This document shows, one piece after another, positions 8,278 through 17,847 of a stretch of DNA of 64,000 bases. Position numbers and translations under genes: made by a program. The stretch lies in the NCBI GenBank assembly GCA_013289195.1, contig JABDAI010000003.1, positions 7,240 to 71,239 on the forward strand, written 5' to 3'. Every line of letters begins with the position of its first letter. The stretch's first letter is position 1. Under the pieces are notes generated by a model. The model ran no database searches, was not told where the DNA came from, and saw only the letters and a program-made list of their open reading frames with translations. This DNA comes from Verrucomicrobiota bacterium. Its GTDB lineage: Bacteria; Verrucomicrobiota; Verrucomicrobiae; Opitutales; CG1-02-43-26.

Positions 8278-10323
8278 TTACTTTAATTCCGAATAAATTT
8301 TTTCCAATATTTTTTCTTCCGTTTGGTATGATTGTGGCACATCAAAATCAACAGGAATCCACCCATTCTTTTTAGCCAATAGAATTTTCTTTATTAATCG
8401 CTCGCAATATTTACTTGTCACATTTCCAGCTGCATCACATCCATGCTTCACCTCGAACTCACCACCTTTCCTATTCGAATCCTTCCAATGAATTATACGC
8501 CCCTTACCTCCTCCCTCAATCCTTCCTCCTAAATCTTTTATTATCAGTCCGATATCATGTTCTGTAATTTTTTCAAAATTAAAAAGTTGATTTAACCTCT
8601 CTTGCGCATTAGGTGACAACTTTTTTTTCTCCAGTTTAGTCTCTATTACAACATTTTCTTCATTTTCCCTAGAGGGCTTTGAAATTCTTTTTTCCTCACG
8701 ATCTTTTGCAAAAACATTCTCCAAAATGTCCATCAAATTCTTAACTTCATCGCTATCGTTATCCTCATTCTCTATTATCTGAGCAGGAATACCTGGATCA
8801 AAAATGAAAGGCTCTTCAGTTTTTTCAGTTAAACCAAGTACCTCTTCTTTTACTGCTTTAATTGGACTTTCAAGAATCTCTTCAGAAATCTCTACAGTTC
8901 TAAATATTATATCATCCTCACTGCTAATTATTGTATTAGGATCATCACTTTCATTTATTGCTTCGAATTTATTCTTTCTTTCATTCTGCATTGCCTTCTT
9001 AGTTATATCAGACGTTCTTCGGCATTTTAGTAATTCATTAAATTCCGATACAATACCATTTAAGAAACTACATGTTACGAAATATTCACGATAAAAATCA
9101 CATTTTGAAAACCCTTCCGCATAGTTTTTTTCAAGCTCTCCCTTCAAAGCCTGATTTTTTACAGCTTCAATTTGTCTTTGCATTCCTGGAATATGTTCTT
9201 CAAACAACTTAACATTTTCGTTCAAAAAATTACAAAATATTTTCATATTATCATAAGTTTTTGGTGCTTCTTTCATTTTCTTTAAATCATCCAATAAGAT
9301 ATCCAATTTATGAAAGCGGGCGACAAAGTCAGAAAAGCGCTCCTCAAGCATAGCATTTGAAGTAAGAAGAATGCGGAACTCACTAATATCACCGCTTTGA
9401 TTATAGCTTTCACTAAAAAAGTCTTTACTCATTATATTAGCTTCACTCTTCATTCCAGGAAGAAAACCAAAAAAATTTCGCGTCATCATAAATTTCGATT
9501 TATATTCAATGCCCGGATCTAGCATGATTCTAAAAATTCGAAGACAATTTTCCTGTTTACTTTTTTCCAAATTCGCAATCACTTTATCAATTAAACCATT
9601 CATATTTTGACTGATTTCATCATCATTATTTTCACAAGCTGTACTAGGAAAAGATAGCTGATCTCTTTTCTTGTCATATTGAAAATAGGTGTTAAACATT
9701 CTATGGAAAAGATGAAAACAGAAAAGTCCATTCATCCTCTCATCGTCGAATGAAAAACCGAATTCCGAGAGCGCTTTTCTTATTTCAGCTTCTTTTATTT
9801 CTTGATATTTATTAACTAATTTGCACTTAATTAAGTTTCTATAATTATTAGATATTATCAATATTGATTTTTCAATGGAATCATTAATGCTAATATTAAT
9901 ATTCCTCTGACCTTCCCAAGTAAGATTCATAGCAGTAACAAAAACATTTATTAATTGTTTTATTACATTCGTCACCTTTGTTACTTGAGTATTTTTATTA
10001 GCATTTAATGAAGCAATCGTTAAAGCTTCATTAGAAGGAGAAACAAATTCTAAGGCCCTTTTCGATAAAGGTAGATCGCCATTTATATTAGAATAAATTT
10101 TATCACTTATTTTGAATTGCTGATTTGCTCTTGATAAATGAGCACCACACTGACCCATAACTCCATTCCCGCCCAAAACTATTGGAGCCTGTATAGAAGG
10201 CCCTGAAACAGACTTTGAATTATATTTTCTATCGTACCTTTCTTGTTTCTTTTCTTTTTTCGTTGGTTTTTTTCTTTCCAAAGGTTCTTGTCTTTCTTGC
10301 TTCGAATTAGATATTGGTTGCAT
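8278..10323 (-). CDS. Hypothetical 681-residue charged protein
   Basis: I do not recognise this protein. The N-terminus (residues 1-40) is rich in Lys, Glu and Arg and looks disordered. A long, mainly helical middle section covers about residues 75-460, followed by an acidic, low-complexity linker (about 470-575). The C-terminal 90 residues are compact and distinct. They contain GGRIEGGGKGRIIHWKD and a KHGCD motif followed by a basic helix, which weakly recalls the HicA/double-stranded-RNA-binding-like fold, though I cannot confirm this. There is no signal peptide or membrane segment. It is convergent with the lipase-STAND gene and is preceded by a TTGACA-containing promoter-like site. Base composition is AT-rich like the other accessory genes. 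Confidence 0.7.
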   Translation of the reverse strand: MQPISNSKQERQEPLERKKPTKKEKKQERYDRKYNSKSVSGPSIQAPIVLGGNGVMGQCGAHLSRANQQFKISDKIYSNINGDLPLSKRALEFVSPSNEALTIASLNANKNTQVTKVTNVIKQLINVFVTAMNLTWEGQRNINISINDSIEKSILIISNNYRNLIKCKLVNKYQEIKEAEIRKALSEFGFSFDDERMNGLFCFHLFHRMFNTYFQYDKKRDQLSFPSTACENNDDEISQNMNGLIDKVIANLEKSKQENCLRIFRIMLDPGIEYKSKFMMTRNFFGFLPGMKSEANIMSKDFFSESYNQSGDISEFRILLTSNAMLEERFSDFVARFHKLDILLDDLKKMKEAPKTYDNMKIFCNFLNENVKLFEEHIPGMQRQIEAVKNQALKGELEKNYAEGFSKCDFYREYFVTCSFLNGIVSEFNELLKCRRTSDITKKAMQNERKNKFEAINESDDPNTIISSEDDIIFRTVEISEEILESPIKAVKEEVLGLTEKTEEPFIFDPGIPAQIIENEDNDSDEVKNLMDILENVFAKDREEKRISKPSRENEENVVIETKLEKKKLSPNAQERLNQLFNFEKITEHDIGLIIKDLGGRIEGGGKGRIIHWKDSNRKGGEFEVKHGCDAAGNVTSKYCERLIKKILLAKKNGWIPVDFDVPQSYQTEEKILEKIYSELK

Positions 10324-10368
10324 ATTTTTTGGTTTATTTTCTATTATATTTATATTTTACTAATATTA

Positions 10369-10396
10369 AAAATATATAAAATTATTTAAATGTCAA
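10369..10396 (-). promoter_or_regulatory. Putative sigma70 promoter of the 681-residue gene
   Basis: On the minus strand TTGACA (10396-10391) is followed after 16 bp by TATTTT (10374-10369). The -10 is weak, and the start codon lies about 46 bp downstream. The perfect -35 hexamer matches those seen before other accessory genes in this window. Confidence 0.35.
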
Positions 10397-10547
10397 TAAA
10401 AAGAATTTTTCTAATTTTATAGCAGATTTTTTAAAAATCACAAGCCTTTTTCAGAATAAGAAAAAAATGAAAATAAATTCATTTTGAGAAAGAAATTTGG
10501 ACAATTTTCGAAATAGCACCTGGTAGATCCAGAAAATCTTTCAAGAT

Positions 10548-11315
10548 TTAAGAGAGATCTTTTATGAAGGCAAATTCTTTAGGAAGAGGAGAGTACGCAG
10601 TAAAATTATAGTTTTTTTGCATGAAACTATAAGATAAGTCAATCTGGGTAGAATGCAAAAAAAGCCTTTTGAAAGAAGTTATTTTTTGAATTTGTTTATT
10701 AAAAGAGAAATCTCCATAAGTTTTATCTCCTAGAACAGGATGGTTATGTAAAGCCCCTTGAACACGCAATTGATGGGTAAAACCAGTAATAGGCATTAAA
10801 TGGCATAAGGAAATACCTAAATCCTCATCTTGCCCAATAAGATGAAAATGTGTTTGAGCAAGACGTTCCCCACCCTTTTGCGTCCTAACTATTTCTCCCA
10901 TTCTTCTAGAAGAGAGACAATCTCTCCACGTACCTTGCTTTATTTTCAAGATCCCCTTTACAAGAGCAGAATACATTTTGTTGATTTTATGCGTTTTAAA
11001 AAGTTTATGTATCACTGAAACAACTTCTATATTCAAGCATAAAAGAATAACTCCCGAAGTTGGGGCATCAAGACGGTTAAGAAGATAAACAGGAACTATC
11101 CCTACATCGGCAAGATCACACAAATAACATTCTTTATCTAAATCGTAAGGAGCTAGGAGAAGCGATCTTTTATCAATACCTGGTCTATTAGGATGACTTC
11201 TCAATCCTTCTGGTTTATTCAGCGCAAAAAGCGTTGTTTCTGGATCATAATTAAGAAGAGAAACACCGGGTCCGAAAGGAAGCTTTTTTATTAATAACTT
11301 TATATTGTCACTCAA
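10548..11315 (-). CDS. RluA-family pseudouridine synthase
   Basis: This enzyme converts uridine to pseudouridine in rRNA or tRNA. The RluA catalytic motif appears as NRLDAPTSGVILL, with catalytic Asp83. The upstream motif ALNKPEGLRSHP and the downstream KMYSALVKG, AQTHFHLIG and GFTHQLRVQGALHNHPVLGDKTYG blocks are in family order. The S4 RNA-binding domain of RluC/RluD is absent, giving a short RluA-like form of 255 residues. The start overlaps the stop of the TonB-like gene by four bases, so it is the last gene of a minus-strand operon with TolC, Maf and the TonB-like protein. A second paralogue lies at 29418-30254. The target nucleotide cannot be deduced. Confidence 0.9.
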   Translation of the reverse strand: MSDNIKLLIKKLPFGPGVSLLNYDPETTLFALNKPEGLRSHPNRPGIDKRSLLLAPYDLDKECYLCDLADVGIVPVYLLNRLDAPTSGVILLCLNIEVVSVIHKLFKTHKINKMYSALVKGILKIKQGTWRDCLSSRRMGEIVRTQKGGERLAQTHFHLIGQDEDLGISLCHLMPITGFTHQLRVQGALHNHPVLGDKTYGDFSFNKQIQKITSFKRLFLHSTQIDLSYSFMQKNYNFTAYSPLPKEFAFIKDLS

Positions 11316-12253
11316 TCGAATAGGAAATTACAATGAAACTTTTCTTCTTTACTCAATATTGCTTTCATATCGTCAGTCCATGGACCAAAGGGAGCCTGAG
11401 ATAAAATTGCATCCTTACATAAAATAACTGCTAAATTTGAAGCAGTAGAAAATTTAATTCCAATACTAGTAACATTACCCATTTCGTCAAGAGAATAAAA
11501 AATAGAAACACAGGACCCAAAATCGACTGCTGTGAAATTGTAATTTGCAAAAAGCAAATGAAATTGAGATCCAATAGCTTCATGCATTTTTTGTATATAT
11601 TCCCCAAACTGCGTAAACCGAGCGTTGATAGCAGTTATACCATATTTTGAAACAGCCTCGTCGTTCTTTTTAAGAAGCCCCATTGGTGTGCGATTCAGTT
11701 TAGGGCGCAGTTTAGGCTTTGGACGCTCTACTAACTTTACTCCATTTTGAACTAGTTTTTCGGGCTCTACAAAATCTTCAGTCCCTGCTGGAAAAGCAGA
11801 TTCGAAAGGATCAAGCATCTCAGTAAGATCTTCCTGCGATATCAAAGAACCTTGAGTAATCTTAGAAAAAACTTCATCATCTCCTTGGAGCGTAGGAATT
11901 TCTTGTAAGCTAGGTAGTCCAGGATTTTCTTGAGCAGCTCGCTGAGATTGAGCAGCGAAATTAATCGTATTTTCCGGTGGGCTTTGAGGAGCAAGTTCTG
12001 TATTTACTTCCACAAAGCACATCGGATGCGGTTCATAATAAAGTAACTCATAATTCTGTTTCGTTTTCTTAGCTGCTGAAGCTAAAGGTTTACTTGTTTT
12101 TAGTAAACTCAGTGAATAAACAATAGCAAGATGAAAACCCAAGGTAATAAGACATATAAGGCAAATAATAAGCAACGACTTTTTTTTGAAAACATGTTCA
12201 TCAATCAGCCAATTTCGATGCTTGGGATTTTTTTTTAAATCGTCTTGGGACAC
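11312..12253 (-). CDS. TonB/TolA-like single-pass protein
   Basis: The layout is that of an energy-coupling or scaffold protein. A short cytoplasmic N-terminus precedes one transmembrane helix at about residues 28-51, then a long acidic and proline-containing periplasmic linker (about 52-205) with a basic KPKLRPKL patch, and a folded C-terminal domain of about 100 residues. That domain holds IQKMHEAIGSQFHLLF and SIFYSLDEMGNVTSIGIKF, which fits the TonB/TolA C-terminal fold where a substrate-linked strand is followed by a cysteine-containing helix. It sits between Maf and a pseudouridine synthase, four bases from the former, in the operon headed by a TolC-type channel. Sequence similarity to named TonB proteins is low by eye, so the call is structural. 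Confidence 0.55.
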   Translation of the reverse strand: MSQDDLKKNPKHRNWLIDEHVFKKKSLLIICLICLITLGFHLAIVYSLSLLKTSKPLASAAKKTKQNYELLYYEPHPMCFVEVNTELAPQSPPENTINFAAQSQRAAQENPGLPSLQEIPTLQGDDEVFSKITQGSLISQEDLTEMLDPFESAFPAGTEDFVEPEKLVQNGVKLVERPKPKLRPKLNRTPMGLLKKNDEAVSKYGITAINARFTQFGEYIQKMHEAIGSQFHLLFANYNFTAVDFGSCVSIFYSLDEMGNVTSIGIKFSTASNLAVILCKDAILSQAPFGPWTDDMKAILSKEEKFHCNFLFD

Positions 12254-12256
12254 TCT

Positions 12257-12832
12257 TTAATTAAGTAACTTTAATTTTCTTATTAAAGAATAAATAAATT
12301 CAATTGGCAATCCCATTATATTTGACATATATCCTTTGTATTCCGCAATAATTAATTCCGGATGCTCTTGTATCGCATAGCCCCCAGCCTTATCTAAAGG
12401 ATTAACCTTAGCAAGATAAGCATCTATAATTGCGTCATCAAGTTTGCGAAAACGAACTTCACTGAGTTCACAGTGATCGATAGTTACATTCTCAGTCTGG
12501 TTTCTTAAACAAATACCCGTATATACAAAATGAGTATTATCTGAAAGCAATTTAAGCATCGACCGCGCATCCTCGAGGTCTTTGGGCTTATGGAGTATGT
12601 GATCATTGAAAAATACTACAGTATCCGCCGCGAGGATTAAATTTCTAGGAAAACTTTTAATAACAGCATCAGCCTTAAGTTGTGCATTGTGAAGAACTAT
12701 ATTTCTAGGATCCCCTCTAGTATCTTCCTTTTCTATAACCTCTGGAACAACTACTTGGAAAGGAATACGCATAGAACGCAGAAGTTCTTTTCGCCTAGGA
12801 GAAGCTGAAGCTAATATAAGCCTATTTGTCAT
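12257..12832 (-). CDS. maf: Maf-family nucleotide pyrophosphatase
   Basis: Maf proteins hydrolyse non-canonical or pyrimidine nucleoside triphosphates, preventing their incorporation, and are linked to septum formation. The N-terminal nucleotide-binding motif LASASPRRKELL is at residues 7-18, and ILAADTVV gives the catalytic Asp70. The later KPKDLEDARSMLKLLS and DKAGGYAIQE blocks are typical. At 191 residues the length is normal. The gene overlaps the end of the TolC gene by 11 bp and is 3 bp before the TonB-like gene. The DTVVFF form of the motif suggests a dTTP/UTP-type Maf (YhdE group), which is tentative. Confidence 0.95.
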   Translation of the reverse strand: MTNRLILASASPRRKELLRSMRIPFQVVVPEVIEKEDTRGDPRNIVLHNAQLKADAVIKSFPRNLILAADTVVFFNDHILHKPKDLEDARSMLKLLSDNTHFVYTGICLRNQTENVTIDHCELSEVRFRKLDDAIIDAYLAKVNPLDKAGGYAIQEHPELIIAEYKGYMSNIMGLPIEFIYSLIRKLKLLN

Positions 12833-14723
12833 CCTTTAAACCCTCGTCTAATAGCAAATGAACATCGCCTCGGGTTCTTGCCCAATCTAAACGAGAAATA
12901 TCGTACGCATAAATAATTCCTACTAAGTCATCTAAGAAAATGGCTAACTTAGTTTGTGCATTGACAACTTCTGTGTTATCCGCAACTCCTTCCTGGAAAC
13001 GTGTTTTTGCGAGTTCTAGTTCTTTTTCCCCAAGAAGCACTTGCCTACGAACTAAGTCTATTTCAGCAAAACGCGTTTCTAAAGTATATGAATTTAAAGT
13101 GATTTCAGTACTTATAGTGTTTGCCAAATCCAAGAGCAGATCCTTTTGCTGACGAACTCTTGAACCTTCTCTTAAAACGTTTGAGCGAATACGAAATCCA
13201 TCAAATAAAGGCATGTTAAGGGATAAAGTAATTGACCATTCAGGTAACCATATGCCATCAAAAGGAATAGGAGCAGCATACCCCCAAGTTCCAGATAAAT
13301 TAATTTTGGGAAAGTAATCCCAAAAAGCCGCTTCTTCTTGAAATTCATTTAATGTAAGAATGGCATTTTCCTTTAAGTAATCAAATCGATTGAGTAAAAT
13401 GGCATTGAGCGAAGGGATTGAAATCTCCGGTGCAGGAGGATCTTTCTCTAGTTTTACATTAGGAATGAAAATCTCTTGCCGCATATCCAAATCCAGAATT
13501 CTCTTTAGATATAATTCACTTTGCTTAATGAGAATAAGTAATTCTAATTGTTGACGTTCATAAATAGCCACTTGAACTTCCGCACGAGTCACATCTATAG
13601 GTGAGGCCACACCAGCATTAAAACGAGTTTTCGCAAGATCAAGAAGCACCTTTGCCTGATGAAGATTTGCATCAATAACATTGAGCCCTCGCAGATTTTT
13701 TATATGTTGAAAATAAAGAGTTGCCGCATCCGTTAAGACCGCCTGTAAAATCGCATTGTAATTTAAGATAGTAATCGTTTCACCCATCTTAGCTTCTTCA
13801 TAACCAGCCAATTTCGTTAAATCAAAAAGAACGAGACTACCGTTGATTATACCATTGAAAAGGTTAAAGGTAAAATTGACATCGCCAGGACCAAAATCAT
13901 TAGCAACACGAGAACGAGTTTGTTCCAGAGTTAAAGAAAATTGAGGCAAAAGTTCAGCTCGTGCTATATTGGCGACCTGGAAAGCTTCTTCAATCTTCTC
14001 TCTATTTAACAAAACGGTAAGATTTTCAGCTTCAATACAATTGAAAAGAATTTCGAGCGTCAGTTCGAATGTAGGACACTCATTGTAATCATTTGCATTT
14101 TTTATAGCCTCTTTCTTTGATAATTCATCAATCTTACTAACAGGATCTATTAACGAAGCTTCCACCTTTGTAAGAGACTGATCCATCACAATTGCTGATA
14201 CCATTTCTGCATCAACCGGATTATCTTTATCGCCTTCTTCAGAATCTGTAGCTTCAACTTTTACTGGAGGCATTTGAGCATGAATCGGAGGCGTCGGAGG
14301 CGTACTCGTGTTTTCCACAACAGGATGATCTATAGCAAGCAAGCGACTAACCGGATCATCTTTATTCTTTTTAATATCTGGAACCTGAATTCTTGATGAC
14401 GGCTCAGTATTAGAATTCTTTTTTTTGATTATAGCATGTTCTTTTGCAAATAAAGAACGGGGATTACGAACATTTTCCTTAGAATCTGGAGTCTGCACTT
14501 TTTCTGAAGACTTAGATGTAGACCCTGCTTTTTCTTTTTTACTAAGGGCACTATCATCAGCAAACAAATAACGGGTACGAACATTTTTTTTAGAATCTGA
14601 AGTTTGAACTTCTCCCGAAGGTTTCAAAGGTAAAGTTTCATCTTGGCTGGCGGAAGTATCAATAGCAAATAAGGAACTTTTTAAAAAAAGAAATAAAGAA
14701 ATGCAGCAAAATAAAGCTTTCAT
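12822..14723 (-). CDS. TolC-type outer-membrane efflux protein with repeated N-terminal extension
   Basis: This is an outer-membrane channel of the TolC/OEP family. A signal peptide covers about residues 1-20. Residues 36-140 hold three degenerate copies of a roughly 35-residue unit (GEVQTSDSKKN, EKVQTPDSKEN and SRIQVPDIKKN, each followed by a YLFADD/SLFAKE/RLLAID segment), an extension not usual in TolC. The two OEP repeats follow from about residue 215, with the helical hairpin landmarks TRFNAGVASPIDVTRAEVQ and TRFQEGVADNTEVVNAQTK. The total of 633 residues exceeds the usual 420-500 because of the extension. It heads a minus-strand operon with maf, a TonB-like gene and a pseudouridine synthase. 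No adaptor or pump gene is adjacent. Confidence 0.9.
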   Translation of the reverse strand: MKALFCCISLFLFLKSSLFAIDTSASQDETLPLKPSGEVQTSDSKKNVRTRYLFADDSALSKKEKAGSTSKSSEKVQTPDSKENVRNPRSLFAKEHAIIKKKNSNTEPSSRIQVPDIKKNKDDPVSRLLAIDHPVVENTSTPPTPPIHAQMPPVKVEATDSEEGDKDNPVDAEMVSAIVMDQSLTKVEASLIDPVSKIDELSKKEAIKNANDYNECPTFELTLEILFNCIEAENLTVLLNREKIEEAFQVANIARAELLPQFSLTLEQTRSRVANDFGPGDVNFTFNLFNGIINGSLVLFDLTKLAGYEEAKMGETITILNYNAILQAVLTDAATLYFQHIKNLRGLNVIDANLHQAKVLLDLAKTRFNAGVASPIDVTRAEVQVAIYERQQLELLILIKQSELYLKRILDLDMRQEIFIPNVKLEKDPPAPEISIPSLNAILLNRFDYLKENAILTLNEFQEEAAFWDYFPKINLSGTWGYAAPIPFDGIWLPEWSITLSLNMPLFDGFRIRSNVLREGSRVRQQKDLLLDLANTISTEITLNSYTLETRFAEIDLVRRQVLLGEKELELAKTRFQEGVADNTEVVNAQTKLAIFLDDLVGIIYAYDISRLDWARTRGDVHLLLDEGLKDDK

Positions 14724-14812
14724 GTAGCTAAGAAAATGTTATTTTAAGTTATTAGTAAAGTCATCTGGAACTGACATAGGAAATACAAGAACATATAAAT
14801 CTAAGATAATCA

Positions 14813-16453
14813 ATGAAAATCGGTGTTGCACAATTAAATACAACAGTGGGGGATCTACAAGGCAATGCTGAAAAAATTATTAGTGCCTATAAACAACTTT
14901 GCGAGAATGGAGCTGAAATCGTTTTGTTTTCAGAACTCGTGGTCACTGGATATTCTCCTCGAGATCTTATCCAGAAATCTCATTTTGTTGAAGATAATTT
15001 CATCTCGCTTAAAAAAATAGCAAAAGAAATTAAAGACGTTCCTGCAGTTTTAGGCTATGTAGAAAAAGTACCCGATGGGAAAATATCAAGATATTATAAT
15101 TCAGCAGCTTGGTGCCAAAATGGAGAGATAAGTTTTAGTGCACAGAAATGCCTCCTACCCTCATACGGCGTATTCGAAGAAATTCGCAATTTTATTGCAG
15201 GACAAGTCCCGAAGATTATTGAATGGAAAGGAAAACGAATTGGTATTACAATCTGTGAAGATATTTGGACAGGTGAATTTTTACAAACTTATAGAATGGA
15301 TCAACTCGACCCTGTTATATATCTTAAGGAAAAAAAAGTGGACCTTATTCTAAATCTCTCTGCTAGCCCATGGAATTATGGTAAATATAAATTACGAGAG
15401 AAACTTCTATGCGCTGTTGCAAAGTGTTGTAACTGCCCTGTAGTTTATTGTAATCAAATTGGAGGTAATGACGAATTAATTTATGATGGCCGCAGTGAAA
15501 TAGTCAATTCCGATGGCTCAATACGCGCTTTATTTCCCGCGTTTGAAGAAACAATAAAAGTCATTGATATGGATAGGCCACCCATAGAATCTGATATTTG
15601 CAAAGAACTAAGCCAAAAAGAAGAAATTTATAAAGGCCTCATACTTGGAGTTAAAGATTATGCCAATAAACTCAATTTCAAAAAAGCTATTATTGGCATC
15701 AGTGGAGGGATCGATTCGGCAGTTGTGGCATGCATTGCAGTAAAAGCATTAGGTGCAGAAAATGTTATAGGTTTAAGCCTTCCATCGAAAATTTCTAGTG
15801 AACACAGCAAAATCGATGCCCAAGAGCTTGCTAGAAATTTAGGAATCCACTTAATAACCTTATCTATCCAAGATATTGTAGATAATTTAGAAAAGACCTT
15901 GCAACCGATTATTGGAGGAACTCCTCGGGATACTACTGAAGAAAACATACAGGCAAGAGCTCGTGGTACTTTAATTATGGCCACTTCAAATAAGCTCAAC
16001 GCATTGGTACTCTCAACGGGTAATAAGAGTGAAATGGCCGTCGGATATTGCACTCTTTATGGAGATATGGTTGGAGGACTCGCAGTTCTTGCGGATGTTC
16101 TTAAAACTCAAGTTTATGAACTCGCTCAATATATAAACCGCGAAAAGGAAATTATTCCCACTAATACTATCTTCAAACCTCCATCAGCTGAATTAAGGGA
16201 AAATCAAGTAGATCAAGATTCCCTCCCTCCTTATGATATCTTAGATAAAATTATTACTTTATATGTCGAAGAACAATTAAGTACTAGTAAAATTATCGAA
16301 CTTGGGCTTGACCCTAAAATAACTAAAGATATTATCAGAAAGATTGATTTAAATGAATATAAACGTAAACAAGCTGCTCCAGGGCTACGAATTTCTACAA
16401 TTGCTTTTGGAGTAGGAAGGAGAATGCCTATTGTTCAAAAATATTTAAATTAG
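14813..16453 (+). CDS. nadE: Glutamine-dependent NAD+ synthetase
   Basis: NadE makes NAD+ from deamido-NAD+ using ammonia released from glutamine. The N-terminal nitrilase-type amidase domain carries the triad Glu41, Lys112 and Cys148 (in ITICEDIW). The synthetase domain carries the PP-loop SGGIDS at 297-302 and the later LSTGNKSE and YGDMVGG motifs. The 546-residue length matches bacterial two-domain enzymes. The start ATG has no Shine-Dalgarno, but the protein begins directly with the nitrilase strand MKIGVAQLN, so it is well placed. hemL follows 22 bp downstream on the same strand, probably co-transcribed. The divergent TolC operon starts 89 bp upstream. Confidence 0.97.
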   Translation: MKIGVAQLNTTVGDLQGNAEKIISAYKQLCENGAEIVLFSELVVTGYSPRDLIQKSHFVEDNFISLKKIAKEIKDVPAVLGYVEKVPDGKISRYYNSAAWCQNGEISFSAQKCLLPSYGVFEEIRNFIAGQVPKIIEWKGKRIGITICEDIWTGEFLQTYRMDQLDPVIYLKEKKVDLILNLSASPWNYGKYKLREKLLCAVAKCCNCPVVYCNQIGGNDELIYDGRSEIVNSDGSIRALFPAFEETIKVIDMDRPPIESDICKELSQKEEIYKGLILGVKDYANKLNFKKAIIGISGGIDSAVVACIAVKALGAENVIGLSLPSKISSEHSKIDAQELARNLGIHLITLSIQDIVDNLEKTLQPIIGGTPRDTTEENIQARARGTLIMATSNKLNALVLSTGNKSEMAVGYCTLYGDMVGGLAVLADVLKTQVYELAQYINREKEIIPTNTIFKPPSAELRENQVDQDSLPPYDILDKIITLYVEEQLSTSKIIELGLDPKITKDIIRKIDLNEYKRKQAAPGLRISTIAFGVGRRMPIVQKYLN

Positions 16454-16475
16454 AATTTTATCCTATCTTATAACT

Positions 16476-17765
16476 ATGCTAATTCAAGAAACTGAAGTTA
16501 ATTTATTCGAAGAATGTAAAAAATGCATGCCTGGAGGAGTCAACTCGCCCGTCAGAGCATTTAATGCAGTTGGTGGTGAACCCTTTATTACTGAACGGGC
16601 AGATGGCGCTATTTTAACATCAACTCAAGGTAAAAAATATATCGATTTTGTAGGTGCGTGGGGACCAGCAATTATGGGACATAATCACCCTACCATTAAA
16701 GCTGCAATTCTCGAAGCTCTTGATAAAGGAACTGGTTTTGGAACGCCGAATAGTTACGAATTATTGTTGGCAAAAAAAATCATAGAACTTGTTCCTTCTA
16801 TTGAAAAAATAAGAATGGTTAATAGTGGAACAGAAGCTACTATGTCTGCTATTCGATTGGCTCGAGGATATACCCGAAGGGACAAAATTATCAAATTTTC
16901 AGGTTGTTATCACGGGCATTCAGACGGTTTATTAGTTAAAGCTGGATCGGGAGCCTTAACATTCGGTCATCCTGATAGCGCAGGGGTTCCATATTCTTTT
17001 GCATCTGAAACGATTATTTTACCTTTTAACGATATTGAAGAAATAGAAAAAACCTTTATTCAATTACCCGATCAAATAGCTGCGATTATTCTTGAACCTT
17101 ATCCAGCTAATTGCGGACTAATATTACCACTTCCTGGGTATTTAAAAAAATTAAAAGAGTTATGTACAAAATATGGTACTGTATTGATTTTTGACGAAGT
17201 CATGACAGGTTTCCGTATAGGCTTGGGTGGAGTCCAAGAAAAAGAAAATATCACTCCGGATTTGACAACTTTTGCAAAAATCATTGGAGGAGGTCTCCCT
17301 GTTGCTGCCTTTGGAGGAAAAGAGGAAATAATGAAATATCTCGCTCCTGAAGGGCCTGTTTACCAAGCAGGTACACTGAGTGGTAACCCAATAGGCATGG
17401 CAGCGGGTTTAGCAGCATTAAAATTATTGGAACAAGAACTGCCTTACCAAAATCTCAATAAAATGGGAATTATTATCAAAGAGGCCATTCTACAAGGCGC
17501 TAAAGAAAAAGGAATTCCTATACAAGTACCTCAAGTAGGTTCTATGTTCAGCTTTTTCTTTAGTGAAAAACCTGTTTTAAATTATAATGACGTCCTCGAA
17601 ACAAAATCAAATCATTTCAAATGCGTCTTTAAATACGCACTAGAAAAAGGACTATTTCTCCCCCCCTCTGCTTTTGAAACTTGTTTTATTAGTACTGCCC
17701 ATAAGGGGGAGATCATCGAACGAAGCGCTGAAATACTTTACAAAGCAATTAAATCAGTAGCATAA
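16476..17765 (+). CDS. hemL: Glutamate-1-semialdehyde 2,1-aminomutase
   Basis: HemL makes 5-aminolevulinate from glutamate-1-semialdehyde in the C5 haem pathway, with PLP as cofactor. The PLP lysine is Lys268 in [18 protein letters not shown], and the cofactor aspartate Asp240 lies in FDEVMTGFR. The N-terminal [11 protein letters not shown] signature and the [18 protein letters not shown] loop are present, and the length of 429 residues is standard. It lies 22 bp after nadE on the same strand. No other haem genes are in the window. Nothing appears damaged. Confidence 0.97.
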   Translation: MLIQETEVNLFEECKKCMPGGVNSPVRAFNAVGGEPFITERADGAILTSTQGKKYIDFVGAWGPAIMGHNHPTIKAAILEALDKGTGFGTPNSYELLLAKKIIELVPSIEKIRMVNSGTEATMSAIRLARGYTRRDKIIKFSGCYHGHSDGLLVKAGSGALTFGHPDSAGVPYSFASETIILPFNDIEEIEKTFIQLPDQIAAIILEPYPANCGLILPLPGYLKKLKELCTKYGTVLIFDEVMTGFRIGLGGVQEKENITPDLTTFAKIIGGGLPVAAFGGKEEIMKYLAPEGPVYQAGTLSGNPIGMAAGLAALKLLEQELPYQNLNKMGIIIKEAILQGAKEKGIPIQVPQVGSMFSFFFSEKPVLNYNDVLETKSNHFKCVFKYALEKGLFLPPSAFETCFISTAHKGEIIERSAEILYKAIKSVA

Positions 17766-17847
17766 TTTAACATTTAGATCCATATTTTAGTGAAATAAAG
17801 ACGATTAATCTCGATATTTTTAGATTGTTCTATATATATTTTTTGTA

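Noticed and set aside
15658..16053. Open frame of 131 codons opposite nadE
   Set aside because: It lies wholly inside the conserved synthetase domain on the other strand and has no motif or promoter.
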